This document shows, one piece after another, positions 41,010-50,036 of a stretch of DNA of 64,000 nt. The notes under the pieces were generated by a model. That model was given only the letters and a program-made list of their open reading frames with translations, was not told the origin of the DNA and made no database searches. The position numbers and the translations under genes are program-made. Source of the stretch: Posidoniimonas polymericola (GTDB lineage Bacteria; Planctomycetota; Planctomycetia; Pirellulales; Lacipirellulaceae); assembly GCF_007859935.1 (NCBI RefSeq), contig NZ_SJPO01000008.1:1-64000 (forward strand), written 5' to 3'. The first letter of the stretch is position 1, and each line of letters starts with the position of its first letter.

Positions 41010-41464
41010 CTACAGTACTACTTTCGTGAGGCCGGGCGAGCGCGTCGGGCGAACCCGGTGCGCAGCTCTAGCGGCGGGACCCCACTGTGGTGGGGCAGTG
41101 CTAAGGACGGCCTGCGTCTTGTGTCACACGACAGCAAGCATTCGACGCCGCGTCGAGCTTCAAACGCTCGAAGCGGCGGAGGCCGTTAGGGGCAAGAAAA
41201 TCAATCGCCCTCGATAGCAAGAATCCCTGGGCCGGCCCCGAGTTGAGGGGCTGGCGGCTTGGCCGAATGGAAAAGCCCAGTCAACAGGGGAGTTGACTGG
41301 GGCCAGACTGCCTGGGAAGACGCTTACGTCGAATTTGAATGAACACAACCGGCCAATATCTTAGGTGGGGGGCCGGAAGGTCTCACACCTTGGGTAGTCG
41401 AGTAAGCATAGCAGAAATCCTGATCCGGGCAAGAGCGGCGGCCGCCGCTCGGGCCCTAAACGGG
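41010..41464. other. Long leader region upstream of the helicase gene
   Basis: There is no supported gene in this 455-nt gap. It should include the promoter and 5' leader of the minus-strand helicase; cold-shock helicase mRNAs often have long leaders. A hairpin at 41276-41301 is listed separately. No clear promoter pair was found. Confidence 0.4.
41266..41301 (-). terminator. Probable terminator of the zinc-ribbon protein gene
   Basis: A perfect 10-bp stem (41276-41285 with 41292-41301, CCCAGTCAAC and its complement) is followed on the minus strand by CTTTTCC. The T-run is short, so strength is uncertain. It lies about 165 nt beyond the stop of the zinc-ribbon gene. Confidence 0.5.
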
Positions 41465-41779
41465 TTACCGGAGGCTGGCGTGAGCCAATTTTCCGGTTAT
41501 GAGCCCTGCCAGCACGAACGCGATCACCCACGACAGCGAGCCGGACTCGACCGCCCCGACCGCGAAAACGCACGTCAGCACCGCACCGGCGGCCCCCAGC
41601 TGCCGCTTGAACGCCCGGGTGCCCCAGTAGCTGTCCGACCAGGAACCTTCATCCTGCCAGTTGAACTCGCCGCCGCACTGCGGGCAGGCGTCGAGCGACG
41701 GCTGGCGGCGTGTGAGCGGCGTCGCGCAGTTCAGGCAGCAGGCGCCCAGCGGCGTGGCGGGGGTGGTCGTGTCGTCCAA
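41465..41779 (-). CDS. Zinc-ribbon membrane protein
   Basis: A 104-residue protein. The N-terminal zinc ribbon has CLNCATPL and CPQCGGEF, two CxxC pairs about 15 residues apart. After residue 50 there are two hydrophobic segments (LGAAGAVLTCVFAVGAV and WVIAFVLAGLITGKL). The function is unknown. The start lies 18 nt after the stop of the upstream EF-hand protein gene, so the two may form an operon. Confidence 0.72.
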   Translation of the reverse strand: MDDTTTPATPLGACCLNCATPLTRRQPSLDACPQCGGEFNWQDEGSWSDSYWGTRAFKRQLGAAGAVLTCVFAVGAVESGSLSWVIAFVLAGLITGKLAHASLR

Positions 41780-41797
41780 CTTCAGTTGCTCCTTCGA

Positions 41798-43051
41798 TCA
41801 GTTGACCCACAGCGCGAACCCGATGAAATTCCCCCGGAACACCTGCTGCAACTCGCTCCAAGATCGCTTGCTGCTCAGCTTGCCCGGCTCGAGGTAGGGC
41901 AGGGCGGCGGAGCCTTGCACCCACAGCACCAGGTCGAAGTCGCGCGGATCGGTCAGCACGCGGTGGAGATTCACTCCGTCCTTGAAGCCCCGCCGCCAGA
42001 ACGGAACGAGCTTGTCGCCGCCGAGGATCGCCTCGGCCTCATCGAGGAAGTTGTGCCAGGCGATGATCCGGTCGGGCGAGACACTCAGGTTAGCGATGAC
42101 GCTTTCTTGGTTGGCATTGGGGATCCACTCGAGGTGGTCGTCGTCCTCCGCCTGGATGAGCCGCCAGCTGTCGCGACTGAGGGCGACCATCTTCAGCAGC
42201 CGCCGCTGGCAGTCGCGCATCCGCGCGGGTTCGCGGAGCTTGAAGTCCATCAGGTGGATGGCCGCGATAAAGTCCGAAGCGTTCTCAAACTCGAACATCC
42301 CGCGCCGACGCCGTGGCTTGCGTTCGGACTGCTCCCTCGCGAACTCGGTGTCCGGGTTCAAAAAGAAGGCGTGGGCGGTGTTCTCGAACAGCTCGTGGTG
42401 GTCGTACGCCAGCACCGCGTCCGCCAGCGCCATGACCGCGTGGCAGTAGCCGCGCATCCAGTAGACGTCCGCCGAGTCGAAGCCCACCACCAGCGGCTCC
42501 TCCTGGTTGCGTGGCTGCCGCCGGTTCATCAGCGTGCCGAAGATGACGTTCAGGTGTTCCGCTTCCGCAATGTGGCCGTCCCCGTCCGCGTCGATGCCAA
42601 CCTGGTCGAAGTTGAGATCCCAGTGCAGGTCTTCGTCGTCAATCTCGGCGAGCGTCGCCTCCGCAGTTTGGATGTCGGACTGGAATCGTTCGACCATCGT
42701 GCGCAGGTCCTCGTACCGGACTAGTTGCGCTTCCCGATTGCCGCCCGCCGCGGCCCCTACCCGCAGGAAGGGCAGCCAGCCAGCCTCGGTGCGGACGCCG
42801 TAGCGGACCCCGGTTTGGCTGAGCCGTTCCACGGCCCGCAGGAACTGCACGGTACCCAATTGAAACCGCGCGAGGTCGTCGTCCGGCTCGCCACGCAGGT
42901 GTTCCGCCAGCACTTCTTCGGCGGACTCAAGCTCGCCGGCAGCGAGCCGCGGCTCGATGTCGGGGCGACCGCCCGCCCCGAGCAGCGGCGCAGCCGTGGC
43001 TATTGCCGTTCCGCACACCAGTGCGATCAACCCCCTGCTCTGCGTGTTCAT
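41798..43051 (-). CDS. Exported protein with one EF-hand-like loop, unknown function
   Basis: A 417-residue protein with a Sec-type signal (LIALVCGTAIATAAPLLGAG). Residues about 30-75 look like a TPR-type helical pair (LESAEEVLAEHLRGEPDDDL). In the middle is DADGDGHIAEAE, a good EF-hand calcium-binding loop, and the rest is mostly helical. I recognise the general pattern from planctomycete genomes but not a named family. ATG 43051 is used because the signal peptide starts there. It is the upstream partner of the zinc-ribbon gene. Confidence 0.75.
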   Translation of the reverse strand: MNTQSRGLIALVCGTAIATAAPLLGAGGRPDIEPRLAAGELESAEEVLAEHLRGEPDDDLARFQLGTVQFLRAVERLSQTGVRYGVRTEAGWLPFLRVGAAAGGNREAQLVRYEDLRTMVERFQSDIQTAEATLAEIDDEDLHWDLNFDQVGIDADGDGHIAEAEHLNVIFGTLMNRRQPRNQEEPLVVGFDSADVYWMRGYCHAVMALADAVLAYDHHELFENTAHAFFLNPDTEFAREQSERKPRRRRGMFEFENASDFIAAIHLMDFKLREPARMRDCQRRLLKMVALSRDSWRLIQAEDDDHLEWIPNANQESVIANLSVSPDRIIAWHNFLDEAEAILGGDKLVPFWRRGFKDGVNLHRVLTDPRDFDLVLWVQGSAALPYLEPGKLSSKRSWSELQQVFRGNFIGFALWVN

Positions 43052-43131
43052 CTGTCCCCTCACTGCCTGACGTCAATCAGCCGACCAGAGTGGCCCGTCT
43101 TCCATGGTACGGTTGTCGCCGCTGTGGCGAT

Positions 43132-43161
43132 AAAAAAACCCGGCCCTGGAGGGCCGGGTTT
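43132..43161 (-). terminator. Rho-independent terminator of the SurA-like gene
   Basis: A perfect 11-bp stem (43136-43146 with 43151-43161, AAACCCGGCCC and its complement, loop of 4) reads on the minus strand into TTTTTTTA. It lies 26 nt after the stop of the SurA-like gene. Confidence 0.92.
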
Positions 43162-43187
43162 GAGGGGGAGGTTATGCGTCTCCGCGG

Positions 43188-45104
43188 CTACCGCACGGCG
43201 CCGGTCTGGCGGACATTCGTGTCGCGCCGGGCCTCTGCGGACCGCTGCGCCGGTGGCGCCTGGCTGGTGCCGGCTAGGTAGTTGTCGATCCGGGCCGACT
43301 TGCGGATCTCTTCGTAGCGCTCGGCCATGGCGATCCGCAGCTTCTTCTCGTACAAGTCCGGGTACAGCGTGTCCTTGACTTCGTCGGGGGTGACCTCCAC
43401 CGGCTCGGTGCGTCCCTCCGACTTGAGGATCACGAACTTGTCGCCCACCTGCACGATGCCCGACAGCTCGCCCTCGGCCAGCTCAAACGCGACCTGCTCC
43501 AGCTGGGGCTGCCCGCCGAACTTCCGCAGCGGCGGCACCTCGCCCCGCAGGGCGCGGCTGGTCGGCTCGATCGAGTACTCCTCGGCGAGGTCGCCGAAGA
43601 AGTCCATCGACGCGTTGCCGCGGGCCTTCTCCCAGACCTCCTGGGCGCGACGCATCTCGCCGAGCACGATCGCCCGGACGCGGACCCGTTCGCCGAAGTT
43701 GGCCTCGAAGCCCTTTTCCATGTCTTCCTGAGTGACCTGCACCTTGTCGCGGGTTAGCTTCTTGAGCGCGGCCGACGGCCACACCGAGTCACGCACGTAG
43801 ACCTCGTAGCTGACGCCCTGCTCCTCGGGGGCAACCTTGGCCCACTTCGCCAGGTCGGGCTGCCCGCTGGGGCCGACGACGCCGGCGAGCTGCGCGGCGT
43901 GCGACATCTCGCCGCGGAGGTCGTCGTTGCTGACCGTGACATTCAGCTTCTTGAGCTCCTGCTCCAGCAGCATCCGCGAGACGTGCCCGTCGAGCACCTC
44001 CTCGCCGTGGCGGGCCAGGCACTCCTTGCCGAGTTCGAGCATCGTGATCGACTCGCCGTTGACGGTCGCCACGACGCCGGGCATGGACTGGCTGAGCTGC
44101 GGGTCGTTGTAAACGTTCTTGATTGTGGCCGCGTTCTGCAGCTTCTCGAACAGGTTCGAGGCGACGCCGCGGAGCTTCTCTTCGCGGATCCCCTCCTCGA
44201 GCTCGGACCTGATCGCTTCCATCGAAACCTTGCGGGGTGGCAGGTGGCTCTCGCACTTCAGGAGCGCGAACTGCTCGCCGACCGGCAGCACCTGCGACAC
44301 CTGGCCGGGCTGCAGCGCGAACGCCGCCCGCTCGACTGTCGGCTCGCCGATGTACGGCCGGATCGGCTGGATCAAACCGCCGATCGACGCGCTGTTGACG
44401 TCCACGCTCTCCTGCATCGCCAGGCGGGCGAAGTCGTTGGGGTTGGCCGACAGCTGACGCTGCAGGGCCTTGGCCCGCTGCTGGTCCTCGACCACAATCA
44501 GGCGGACCTGCACGGCGGCGCCGTAGCGGCTCTCGTAGGCCTTCTTGATCTCTGCGTCGGCGACCACCAGGTCCTTGGCGGCCAGCTTACGCAGGGCGAT
44601 GGTCGGCCACAGGATGTCGCGTTTGTACTCCTCGGGCTTTACGCCCCGCTCGTCCTGCAGCAGGCCGAGCCACTGCTCGCGGCCCAGCTTGAAACGCTTT
44701 GCCATGCGGTCGATCTCGGCCTCGATCTCCTGGTTGGTGATCGTGACGCCGCGGTTCTTGCAGTGGTGCTCGATCAGCCGCTTGTTGACGAGCGCCTCGA
44801 GCACGTCCTCGCCGTAACGCTCGACGCACGCCTGGGCGAGCGCCGGGCGGCTGACGTCCTGGCCGTTGACGATGGCCATGACGTCGTGCTGCGGCTCGGG
44901 GGCGCGGAGCGGCTTCTGCGGCTCGCTGGGCGTCGCCTGACGGCTCGGCGCCTGGGCCTCGGCCGTGTTGGTGCTGAGCGTGCGGACGGCGATCGCGCCG
45001 CCGATCACCGCGGTGGTAATAACCGCCATCACCAACCGGCGAGAGCGGACGACGCGTGGGTCGTGGGCGGTGTGGGGGTCGTGTTCGGCTTCCATGCGGG
45101 CCAT
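43188..45104 (-). CDS. Membrane-anchored SurA-like chaperone / parvulin-type PPIase with two repeats
   Basis: A 638-residue protein with one N-terminal transmembrane segment (VMAVITTAVIGGAIAV) and no clear cleavage site. It has two copies of the same unit: a SurA-N-like helical part (VNGQDVSRPALAQACVERYG; VNGESITMLELGKECLARHG) followed by a parvulin-like part (RYGAAVQVRLIVVEDQQRA to FALLKCES; NFGERVRVRAIVLGEMRRA to FVILKSEG). This resembles a duplicated PrsA/SurA architecture. It should help fold exported proteins. A strong terminator follows. Confidence 0.85.
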   Translation of the reverse strand: MARMEAEHDPHTAHDPRVVRSRRLVMAVITTAVIGGAIAVRTLSTNTAEAQAPSRQATPSEPQKPLRAPEPQHDVMAIVNGQDVSRPALAQACVERYGEDVLEALVNKRLIEHHCKNRGVTITNQEIEAEIDRMAKRFKLGREQWLGLLQDERGVKPEEYKRDILWPTIALRKLAAKDLVVADAEIKKAYESRYGAAVQVRLIVVEDQQRAKALQRQLSANPNDFARLAMQESVDVNSASIGGLIQPIRPYIGEPTVERAAFALQPGQVSQVLPVGEQFALLKCESHLPPRKVSMEAIRSELEEGIREEKLRGVASNLFEKLQNAATIKNVYNDPQLSQSMPGVVATVNGESITMLELGKECLARHGEEVLDGHVSRMLLEQELKKLNVTVSNDDLRGEMSHAAQLAGVVGPSGQPDLAKWAKVAPEEQGVSYEVYVRDSVWPSAALKKLTRDKVQVTQEDMEKGFEANFGERVRVRAIVLGEMRRAQEVWEKARGNASMDFFGDLAEEYSIEPTSRALRGEVPPLRKFGGQPQLEQVAFELAEGELSGIVQVGDKFVILKSEGRTEPVEVTPDEVKDTLYPDLYEKKLRIAMAERYEEIRKSARIDNYLAGTSQAPPAQRSAEARRDTNVRQTGAVR

Positions 45105-45270
45105 GACGGTTTCTCCATAAACCGGGTCAACAGGCGTTGGGCGTCGCGCTGCGGGTGCGCACGCTCCTTGGGTATCGGGGCAGGAAGATTAACGCGCCCG
45201 CGGGATTGGGGGCAAGAGAAGAGTTTGGGCGTGCTAGCACACGCCACCTTACCGGAGGAACACGCACTGC

Positions 45271-45879
45271 CTAGAGGATCAGACCAGTCGAGCATTCCTG
45301 AGCATACTGGCGAAGCTCGCGCGTTGTATCGGTGCGCAGGAGGAATTGTGAGATCTTGTCCTCGACGAACGAGGTTTTCTGTCCGTGAAGATGCCCCAGG
45401 CCATGGAGGAACGATTCTTGGACCGCCGCGTGTCGGTGTGAGAGTCCGAAGTCAAATAGCACTTCAGCGTATGGGAACAGTTCGGGGCGTGCATGAAGCG
45501 TTAGGTGCTCCAAGCCCCCATCCATATCCCAGAGCATGTAGCACGCCGTTGCAAAGCTATTGGCTGCGCGGTGGGAATGGTGAGCGGCGTCTTCGCAGTA
45601 ATTTGCGAAACCAAGCTCGTACAGATCGATCAGTGACGCGTAAAAATCGCCGTACCCGCTCTCGCCTGCCGGCTGCAATGCGTCATGTGCAACGTCGCCC
45701 ACGCACCCATACGCAAACCAAAGCGTTTTTCCGATGGCTTCGAGGCCGTGCCGGTCAACAAGTTGGTCGATCGATCGATTGAAATCGATGAGCAAGCGCT
45801 GCGCTGCGGTTGCGTCAGGAGCCAACTCCCCGGAGTTGTCCTGCCCTATGGCGGTTGCGACAAACTGATCGAGGTTCAT
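45271..45879 (-). CDS. Hypothetical protein
   Basis: A 202-residue soluble, largely helical protein. I do not recognise the family. It contains several His/Cys/Trp-rich stretches (HHSHRAANSFATACYMLWDM, HGLGHLHGQK), an acidic N-terminus and no signal or membrane segment. GC is lower than in its neighbours, and a minus-strand ORF start 9 codons upstream is an alternative. The stop is 166 nt from the SurA-like gene. Lower GC and lack of a partner hint at later acquisition. Confidence 0.6.
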   Translation of the reverse strand: MNLDQFVATAIGQDNSGELAPDATAAQRLLIDFNRSIDQLVDRHGLEAIGKTLWFAYGCVGDVAHDALQPAGESGYGDFYASLIDLYELGFANYCEDAAHHSHRAANSFATACYMLWDMDGGLEHLTLHARPELFPYAEVLFDFGLSHRHAAVQESFLHGLGHLHGQKTSFVEDKISQFLLRTDTTRELRQYAQECSTGLIL

Positions 45880-45922
45880 GCTTGCGTCCGGCGCAGCGAT
45901 GGCCACTCCAGGGGCCGGGCGA

Positions 45923-46483
45923 TCATTCGTCCAGCACTTCGGCTTCCTTGGTCTTGGCGAGCTCGGTGACCTGCCCCTCGTATTTGTTGGTCAGCTCCTG
46001 GACGTCGTCCTTGTAGGTCTTGCACTCGTCCTCGCTGAGCTCCTTGTCCTTCTCGAGCTGGTCGAGCGCCTTGTTGGCGTCGCGGCGGACGTTGCGGATG
46101 CTGACCTTCGACTCCTCGGCCAGGTCCTTGGTGCGAGCGACCATCTTCTTGCGGACCTCGCCCGAGAGCGCGGGGATGTTCAGGCGGATCACCTTGCCGT
46201 CGGACTGCGGGGCGAGGCCCAGGTCGCTGGCGATGATGCCCTTCTCGATGTCCTTGATCGTGCCGGGGTCGAACGGCCGGATCACTAGCTGCTGCGGCTC
46301 GGGCGCGCTGACGCTGGCGATCTGCTTGACCGGCGTGGGCGAGCCGTAGACCTCGACTTTGAGCGAGTCGACCATGCCGGGGTTCGCGCGGCCGGTACGG
46401 ATGCCTGCCAGGTCGCCCTTGAGGCGGCCGACGGCCTTCTCCATACGTTCTTCAGCGTCCAGGAGGGTTTCTTCTACGCTCAT
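45923..46483 (-). CDS. frr: Ribosome recycling factor
   Basis: A 186-residue protein of exactly the family length. The helical domain starts with LLDAEERMEKAVGRLKGDLA and the signature GIRTGRANPGMVDSLKVEVYG. Domain II has TPVKQIASVSAPEPQQLVI, then PFDPGTIKDIEKGI. The long C-terminal helix (VRKKMVARTKDLAEESKVSI onward) is typical. It splits post-termination ribosomes with EF-G. It lies downstream of pyrH (65-nt gap) in the common pyrH-frr order. The larger open frame upstream of ATG 46483 is a shadow of pyrH. Confidence 0.97.
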   Translation of the reverse strand: MSVEETLLDAEERMEKAVGRLKGDLAGIRTGRANPGMVDSLKVEVYGSPTPVKQIASVSAPEPQQLVIRPFDPGTIKDIEKGIIASDLGLAPQSDGKVIRLNIPALSGEVRKKMVARTKDLAEESKVSIRNVRRDANKALDQLEKDKELSEDECKTYKDDVQELTNKYEGQVTELAKTKEAEVLDE

Positions 46484-46548
46484 GTTGCTAGCGGAGGTCT
46501 TGGAGTTGAGTGTTGGTGAAAAGGCCGTCCGGCCTAGCGCCCGATTCC

Positions 46549-47286
46549 CTAGGCGGGGGTCATCGGCGTGCTGTCGACGCGGGTGCCGAGGGTCTCGCCG
46601 CGGACGGCCCGCTCGATGTTGCCGTCGGTCCGGTAGTTGAACACCAGGATCGGCAGGTCGTGTTCCATGCAGTGGGCGATGGCGGTCGAGTCCATCACGC
46701 GGAGGTTCTTCTCGCGCACCTGGCCAAAGGTGAGGTGGTTGTACAGCACCGCGTGGGGGTTGGTCTCGGGGTCGTCGCTGTAGACGCCGTCGACGCGGGT
46801 CGCCTTCATGAGGATGTTGCACTCGAGCTCGAGCGCCTTCTGGGCGGCGGCGGTGTCGGTCGTGACAAACGGCGCGCCGGTGCCGGCGGCGAAGATCACG
46901 ATGCGGCCCTTCTCCATGTGCCGCTTGGCGCGGCGGCGGATGTACGGCTCGGCGACGCCGTCCATCTTGATGGCGCTCATCAGGCGGGTCTCGGCGCCGA
47001 GCGACTCGAGCGCGTCCTGCAGCGCCAGCCCGTTGATCACCGTGGCCAGCATGCCCATGTAGTGGCCCGTGGCCTCCTGGATGCTGCGCGCCCCGGCGGT
47101 GAACTGCGCGCCGCGGAGGATGTTGCCGCCGCCGATGACGATGCCGATCTGCACGCCCAGCTTCTGCGCCTTGATCGTCTGCGAAGCGATGTCGACCACC
47201 TCCTCCATGCTGATGCCACGCTGGCCGGCGGGGGCGAAGGACTCGCCGGAGAGTTTCAGCAGGACGCGATTGTAAGGCGAGGACAT
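46549..47286 (-). CDS. pyrH: UMP kinase
   Basis: A 245-residue amino-acid-kinase-fold enzyme phosphorylating UMP to UDP. Motifs are [12 protein letters not shown] at the N-terminus, [35 protein letters not shown], and the C-terminal [16 protein letters not shown] and [16 protein letters not shown] 47286 (MSSPYNR) is chosen since the 19 upstream codons have no similarity and overlap the tsf terminator region. It leads a pyrH-frr pair. Confidence 0.97.
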   Translation of the reverse strand: MSSPYNRVLLKLSGESFAPAGQRGISMEEVVDIASQTIKAQKLGVQIGIVIGGGNILRGAQFTAGARSIQEATGHYMGMLATVINGLALQDALESLGAETRLMSAIKMDGVAEPYIRRRAKRHMEKGRIVIFAAGTGAPFVTTDTAAAQKALELECNILMKATRVDGVYSDDPETNPHAVLYNHLTFGQVREKNLRVMDSTAIAHCMEHDLPILVFNYRTDGNIERAVRGETLGTRVDSTPMTPA

Positions 47287-47341
47287 GGGCGATCGTTGAG
47301 TGAAGTGCGGCGGGGCAGTGGGGTCGGGCCCATTGTGACAC

Positions 47342-47371
47342 AAAAAAGCCCCGGAGCGAACTCCGGGGCTT
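47342..47371 (-). terminator. Rho-independent terminator between tsf and pyrH
   Basis: A perfect 11-bp stem (47346-47356 with 47361-47371, AAGCCCCGGAG and its complement, loop of 4) reads on the minus strand into a T run (47347-47342). It lies 21 nt after the tsf stop and 55 nt before the pyrH start, so rpsB-tsf ends here and pyrH-frr needs its own promoter or read-through. Confidence 0.9.
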
Positions 47372-47392
47372 GGTCGTTTCTTGGCGTCGCGG

Positions 47393-48229
47393 CTAGGCGT
47401 TGGTGGGCGTCTCGCCGACCTTCCAGAGCGTGAAGCCCTTGATCTTCATGCCGCCCGCCTTGGCCACGGCCCCGACGGTCTGCTTGTCGTCGTGGATGTA
47501 GGGCTGCTCTTCCAGCACGTGCTCGGCGTAGAAGTTCTTCATCCGGCCGACAATCATCTTCTCGATGATCTCCTCGGGCTTGCCCTCGGCGCGGGCCCGC
47601 TCCTTCTGGATGTCCTCCTCGGCCTTGACCATCGCGGGGTCCATCTCGGCCTTGGTGGCCGCGGCCGGCTTCATCGCGACGATCTGCATGCCGATGTTCT
47701 TGGCCAGGGCCTCGTCGCCCCCTTCGGCCTCGAGCAGCACGCCGGTCTTGCCGTCGTGGTGGACGTAGCCGCCGCACGCGCCGTCGACGCGGTGGATGCG
47801 GGGCACCCGGAACACCTCGCGGATCTTGTTGACGATCTCGTCGCGCACTTCCTTGAGGGTCTGGCCCGACTTGCTGGGGCAGGGCTGCTCCCACAGCTCC
47901 TCGGGGGTCGCGGCGCCGGGGCCGGTGGCGAGCTGCTCGGCCAGGTCCTTGGCCAGCTGCACCACCTCGTCGTTGCCGGCCACAGGGGCCGACTCGACCT
48001 GCAGCTCGATGATCGCGCCCGCCGTGTCCGAGGTGTACAGCGCGATGCGGCCCTCCTCGGTGGTGCGGTCGCCGCGGCCGTCGATGAACTTGGCGCCCTC
48101 CTCACGGAGCGCCTTCTTGGCGGCCTCCATGTCGCCGCCGGATTCGACCAGCGCCTTCTTGCACTTCATCATCGGGAGCTGGGTCTGTTCCCGCAGCTCC
48201 TTAACCAATGCGGCAGTGATCTCTGCCAT
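47393..48229 (-). CDS. tsf: Elongation factor Ts
   Basis: A 278-residue nucleotide-exchange factor for EF-Tu. The N-terminal UBA-like domain has the family signature [20 protein letters not shown], then [19 protein letters not shown]. Later core segments include [17 protein letters not shown] and the coiled-coil-like tail with [17 protein letters not shown] 48229 is the normal start; a longer open frame upstream has no similarity. It follows rpsB by 100 nt, the conserved rpsB-tsf order. Confidence 0.97.
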   Translation of the reverse strand: MAEITAALVKELREQTQLPMMKCKKALVESGGDMEAAKKALREEGAKFIDGRGDRTTEEGRIALYTSDTAGAIIELQVESAPVAGNDEVVQLAKDLAEQLATGPGAATPEELWEQPCPSKSGQTLKEVRDEIVNKIREVFRVPRIHRVDGACGGYVHHDGKTGVLLEAEGGDEALAKNIGMQIVAMKPAAATKAEMDPAMVKAEEDIQKERARAEGKPEEIIEKMIVGRMKNFYAEHVLEEQPYIHDDKQTVGAVAKAGGMKIKGFTLWKVGETPTNA

Positions 48230-48329
48230 GGGGTTGCTCCTGTAGAGTCGGTGTAGAGTGTCAGCCGTGACGCCGCCTGTTGTCGTGGCGTCGGATGTTG
48301 TGTCAGATGCGGGGCCGGTCCCAGAGCGG

Positions 48330-49121
48330 TTAGCCCTCGGTGGACTCGCCCGCGGCGACTGCTTCGGCCGGGGCCCCATTCTGGGACTCAGCGGCCGCCG
48401 GCTTGTCCGAACCCTCGGACGCCGCCTGCTGCTGCGTGGCCTGCTGGACCTTGCCCGACGCGATCGCGTCGGCCAGGATCTTCGTGATCATCTCGATCGA
48501 ACGCATCGAGTCGTCGTTGCCCGGGATCGGCAGGTCGACCGTGTCGGGGTCGCAGTCGGTGTCGATCAACGCCACCACGGCGATGCCCAGCTTGCGGGCT
48601 TCTTTGACCGCGTTCTTTTCCTTCTTCGGGTCGATCACCACCATGCACTCCGGCAGGCGGTTCATGGTCCGCATGCCGTTGAGGTTGCGGTACATCTTCT
48701 TGTACTCGCGGTTCAGCGACGCCTGGGCCTTCTTCGAGTACGAGTTGAGCGCGTCCGACTGGCGGATGCCCTCGAGCTCTTCCAGACGCGACAGCCGGTC
48801 GCGGATCGTGCGGAAGTTGGTCAGCGTGCCGCCGAGCCAACGCTCCGCGACAAACGGCATGCCACAGCGGCTGGCCTCGCGCTCGACGCTCTCGGCCGCC
48901 TGACGCTTGGTGCCGACCCACAAGATCAGGCTGCCACGCGCCGCGACGTCCGACAAGTACTTCTTGGCACGCAGCAGGCCGCGGATCGTCTCGCGGACGT
49001 CGATGATGTGAATCGTGTTCTTGCGGGCGTAAATGTACGGCCGCATCTTCGGGTTCCACCGGCTCGAACGGTGACCGAAGTGGACGCCTGCCTCAACTAG
49101 CTCTTTGACGAGGGTCGACAA
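48330..49121 (-). CDS. rpsB: 30S ribosomal protein S2
   Basis: A 263-residue protein with S2 signatures: [56 protein letters not shown] and [15 protein letters not shown]. The last ~35 residues are an Ala/Glu/Gln-rich tail. The start is taken as TTG at 49121: an AGGAG (49133-49129) lies 7 nt upstream, and this start gives the normal [11 protein letters not shown] opening. An ATG eight codons upstream would bury that site inside the coding region. A sigma70-like promoter lies ~150 nt upstream. Confidence 0.95.
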   Translation of the reverse strand: MSTLVKELVEAGVHFGHRSSRWNPKMRPYIYARKNTIHIIDVRETIRGLLRAKKYLSDVAARGSLILWVGTKRQAAESVEREASRCGMPFVAERWLGGTLTNFRTIRDRLSRLEELEGIRQSDALNSYSKKAQASLNREYKKMYRNLNGMRTMNRLPECMVVIDPKKEKNAVKEARKLGIAVVALIDTDCDPDTVDLPIPGNDDSMRSIEMITKILADAIASGKVQQATQQQAASEGSDKPAAAESQNGAPAEAVAAGESTEG

Positions 49122-49128
49122 AACACAG

Positions 49129-49133
49129 CTCCT
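49129..49133 (-). promoter_or_regulatory. Shine-Dalgarno AGGAG deciding the rpsB TTG start
   Basis: The minus strand reads AGGAG here, 7 nt before TTG 49121, inside what would be codons of the longer reading frame. It supports the non-ATG start of rpsB. Confidence 0.7.
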
Positions 49134-49273
49134 GAAAAATGGCACACCGGCTAAGTCCCGGGCGGCACGCTCCCCATGGGGAAAACCGCAGCGGGCGTCC
49201 GGCGTTAGTAAAGTCCGGCCGAGTAAGAAGTTAAACGCCCCAGACCGGGCCGATCAGTCTGGCGTAGCCCAGT

Positions 49274-49302
49274 AGAATACTCGGCTGCCGGATGGGGGTC
49301 AA
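49274..49302 (-). promoter_or_regulatory. Predicted sigma70-type promoter of rpsB-tsf
   Basis: On the minus strand TTGACC (49302-49297), a 17-nt spacer, then TATTCT (49279-49274). Transcription would start near 49267, giving a leader of about 145 nt before the rpsB TTG. S2 represses its own leader in other bacteria, so this leader could carry an S2 site; no specific fold was confirmed. Confidence 0.6.
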
Positions 49303-49604
49303 CGTGGGCAAAATGCTAGCGGTTGGGGGCCTGCGTTCTCGGGTTTTGTCCGAAATATCGATTGGAGGGGACAAAACTCAGGCCATACCCGGGCTGCGGT
49401 GAACGTAAGTGATTTCATGAAAACACCTTACGGTTTGGGTCGGGTGCGGCCCCAGGGGGTTTTGTCTCGGCTTTGTTGAGAGCCTTTCGAGTGGGATCGA
49501 AGGTCGGTTCGGAAAGGCTAGGGATTTCGAGCTCGTGGCTCACTGATTTTACCCGACGTCTAGGCCTATTTCAGCCGGAAAACAGGTCAATCACGACCCC
49601 CGTG
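49303..49604. other. Non-coding region upstream of rpsB
   Basis: No gene is supported. Composition is lower in GC than the ribosomal genes. An open plus-strand stretch from 49473 crosses into the duplicated repeats and has no family features. I see no tRNA or known RNA fold. Confidence 0.35.
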
Positions 49605-49807
49605 TGGCAGCGACTTTCGCCCGGCGAAAGGCAGGCCGGCGTATTGGCTCATTCGGGCGATAGTCGGTGTTGCTTGCGACAAGAGGCGATCGAGCCGCAA
49701 GCGATGCCGGGTCTGGCAATGCCACTTGGGCTGCGGCCACCGATGTTCGTTCGACGGTGGTTTTCGTGCTGGCGGAGCTTCCTGCGAACGAAAATCGGTG
49801 CTACCCC
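49605..49807. repeat. Diverged direct repeat, copy 1 (~203 nt)
   Basis: This aligns along its whole length with copy 2 (49833-50036). Shared blocks include GCAGCGAC.TTCGCCCGG, TCGGGCGA.TGTCGGTGT, TGCGACAAGAGGC, ATCGAGCCGCAAGCGATGC, CTTGGGCTGCG.CCACCGA and TCGGTGCTAC. In copy 1 GCTTGCG and CGCAAGC can pair around a 17-nt loop. No coding signal is shared. Origin unknown. Confidence 0.8.
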
Positions 49808-49832
49808 GGATTGGGGCGCCAGGTCATCTTGG

Positions 49833-50036
49833 GTAGCAGCGACCTTCGCCCGGGGGACGGCAGGTCAGCGCGAGGGCTCAATCGGGCGAATGTCGGTGTC
49901 GCCTGCGACAAGAGGCAATCGAGCCGCAAGCGATGCTCCGTCCGGCAAGACCTCTTGGGCTGCGCCCACCGACAATCGTGCGAATGGATTCTGAGAGCAG
50001 GCTGCGCGAGGTGCGCACGCAAGTCGGTGCTACACG
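49833..50036. repeat. Diverged direct repeat, copy 2 (~204 nt)
   Basis: The second copy is separated from copy 1 by 25 nt. The left stem base GCTTGCG of copy 1 reads GCCTGCG here, so the possible hairpin is not conserved. Its last 7 nt overlap the stop end of the nucleotide kinase-like gene, so the duplication abuts a gene 3' end. Confidence 0.8.

Noticed and set aside
43899-45782. 627-codon plus-strand open frame
   Set aside because: It is antisense to the SurA-like gene and the hypothetical gene and has no domain features.
49473-49994. Plus-strand open frame across the ~200-nt repeats
   Set aside because: The two repeats would be read differently along the frame, there is no start signal or family motif, and composition is non-coding.
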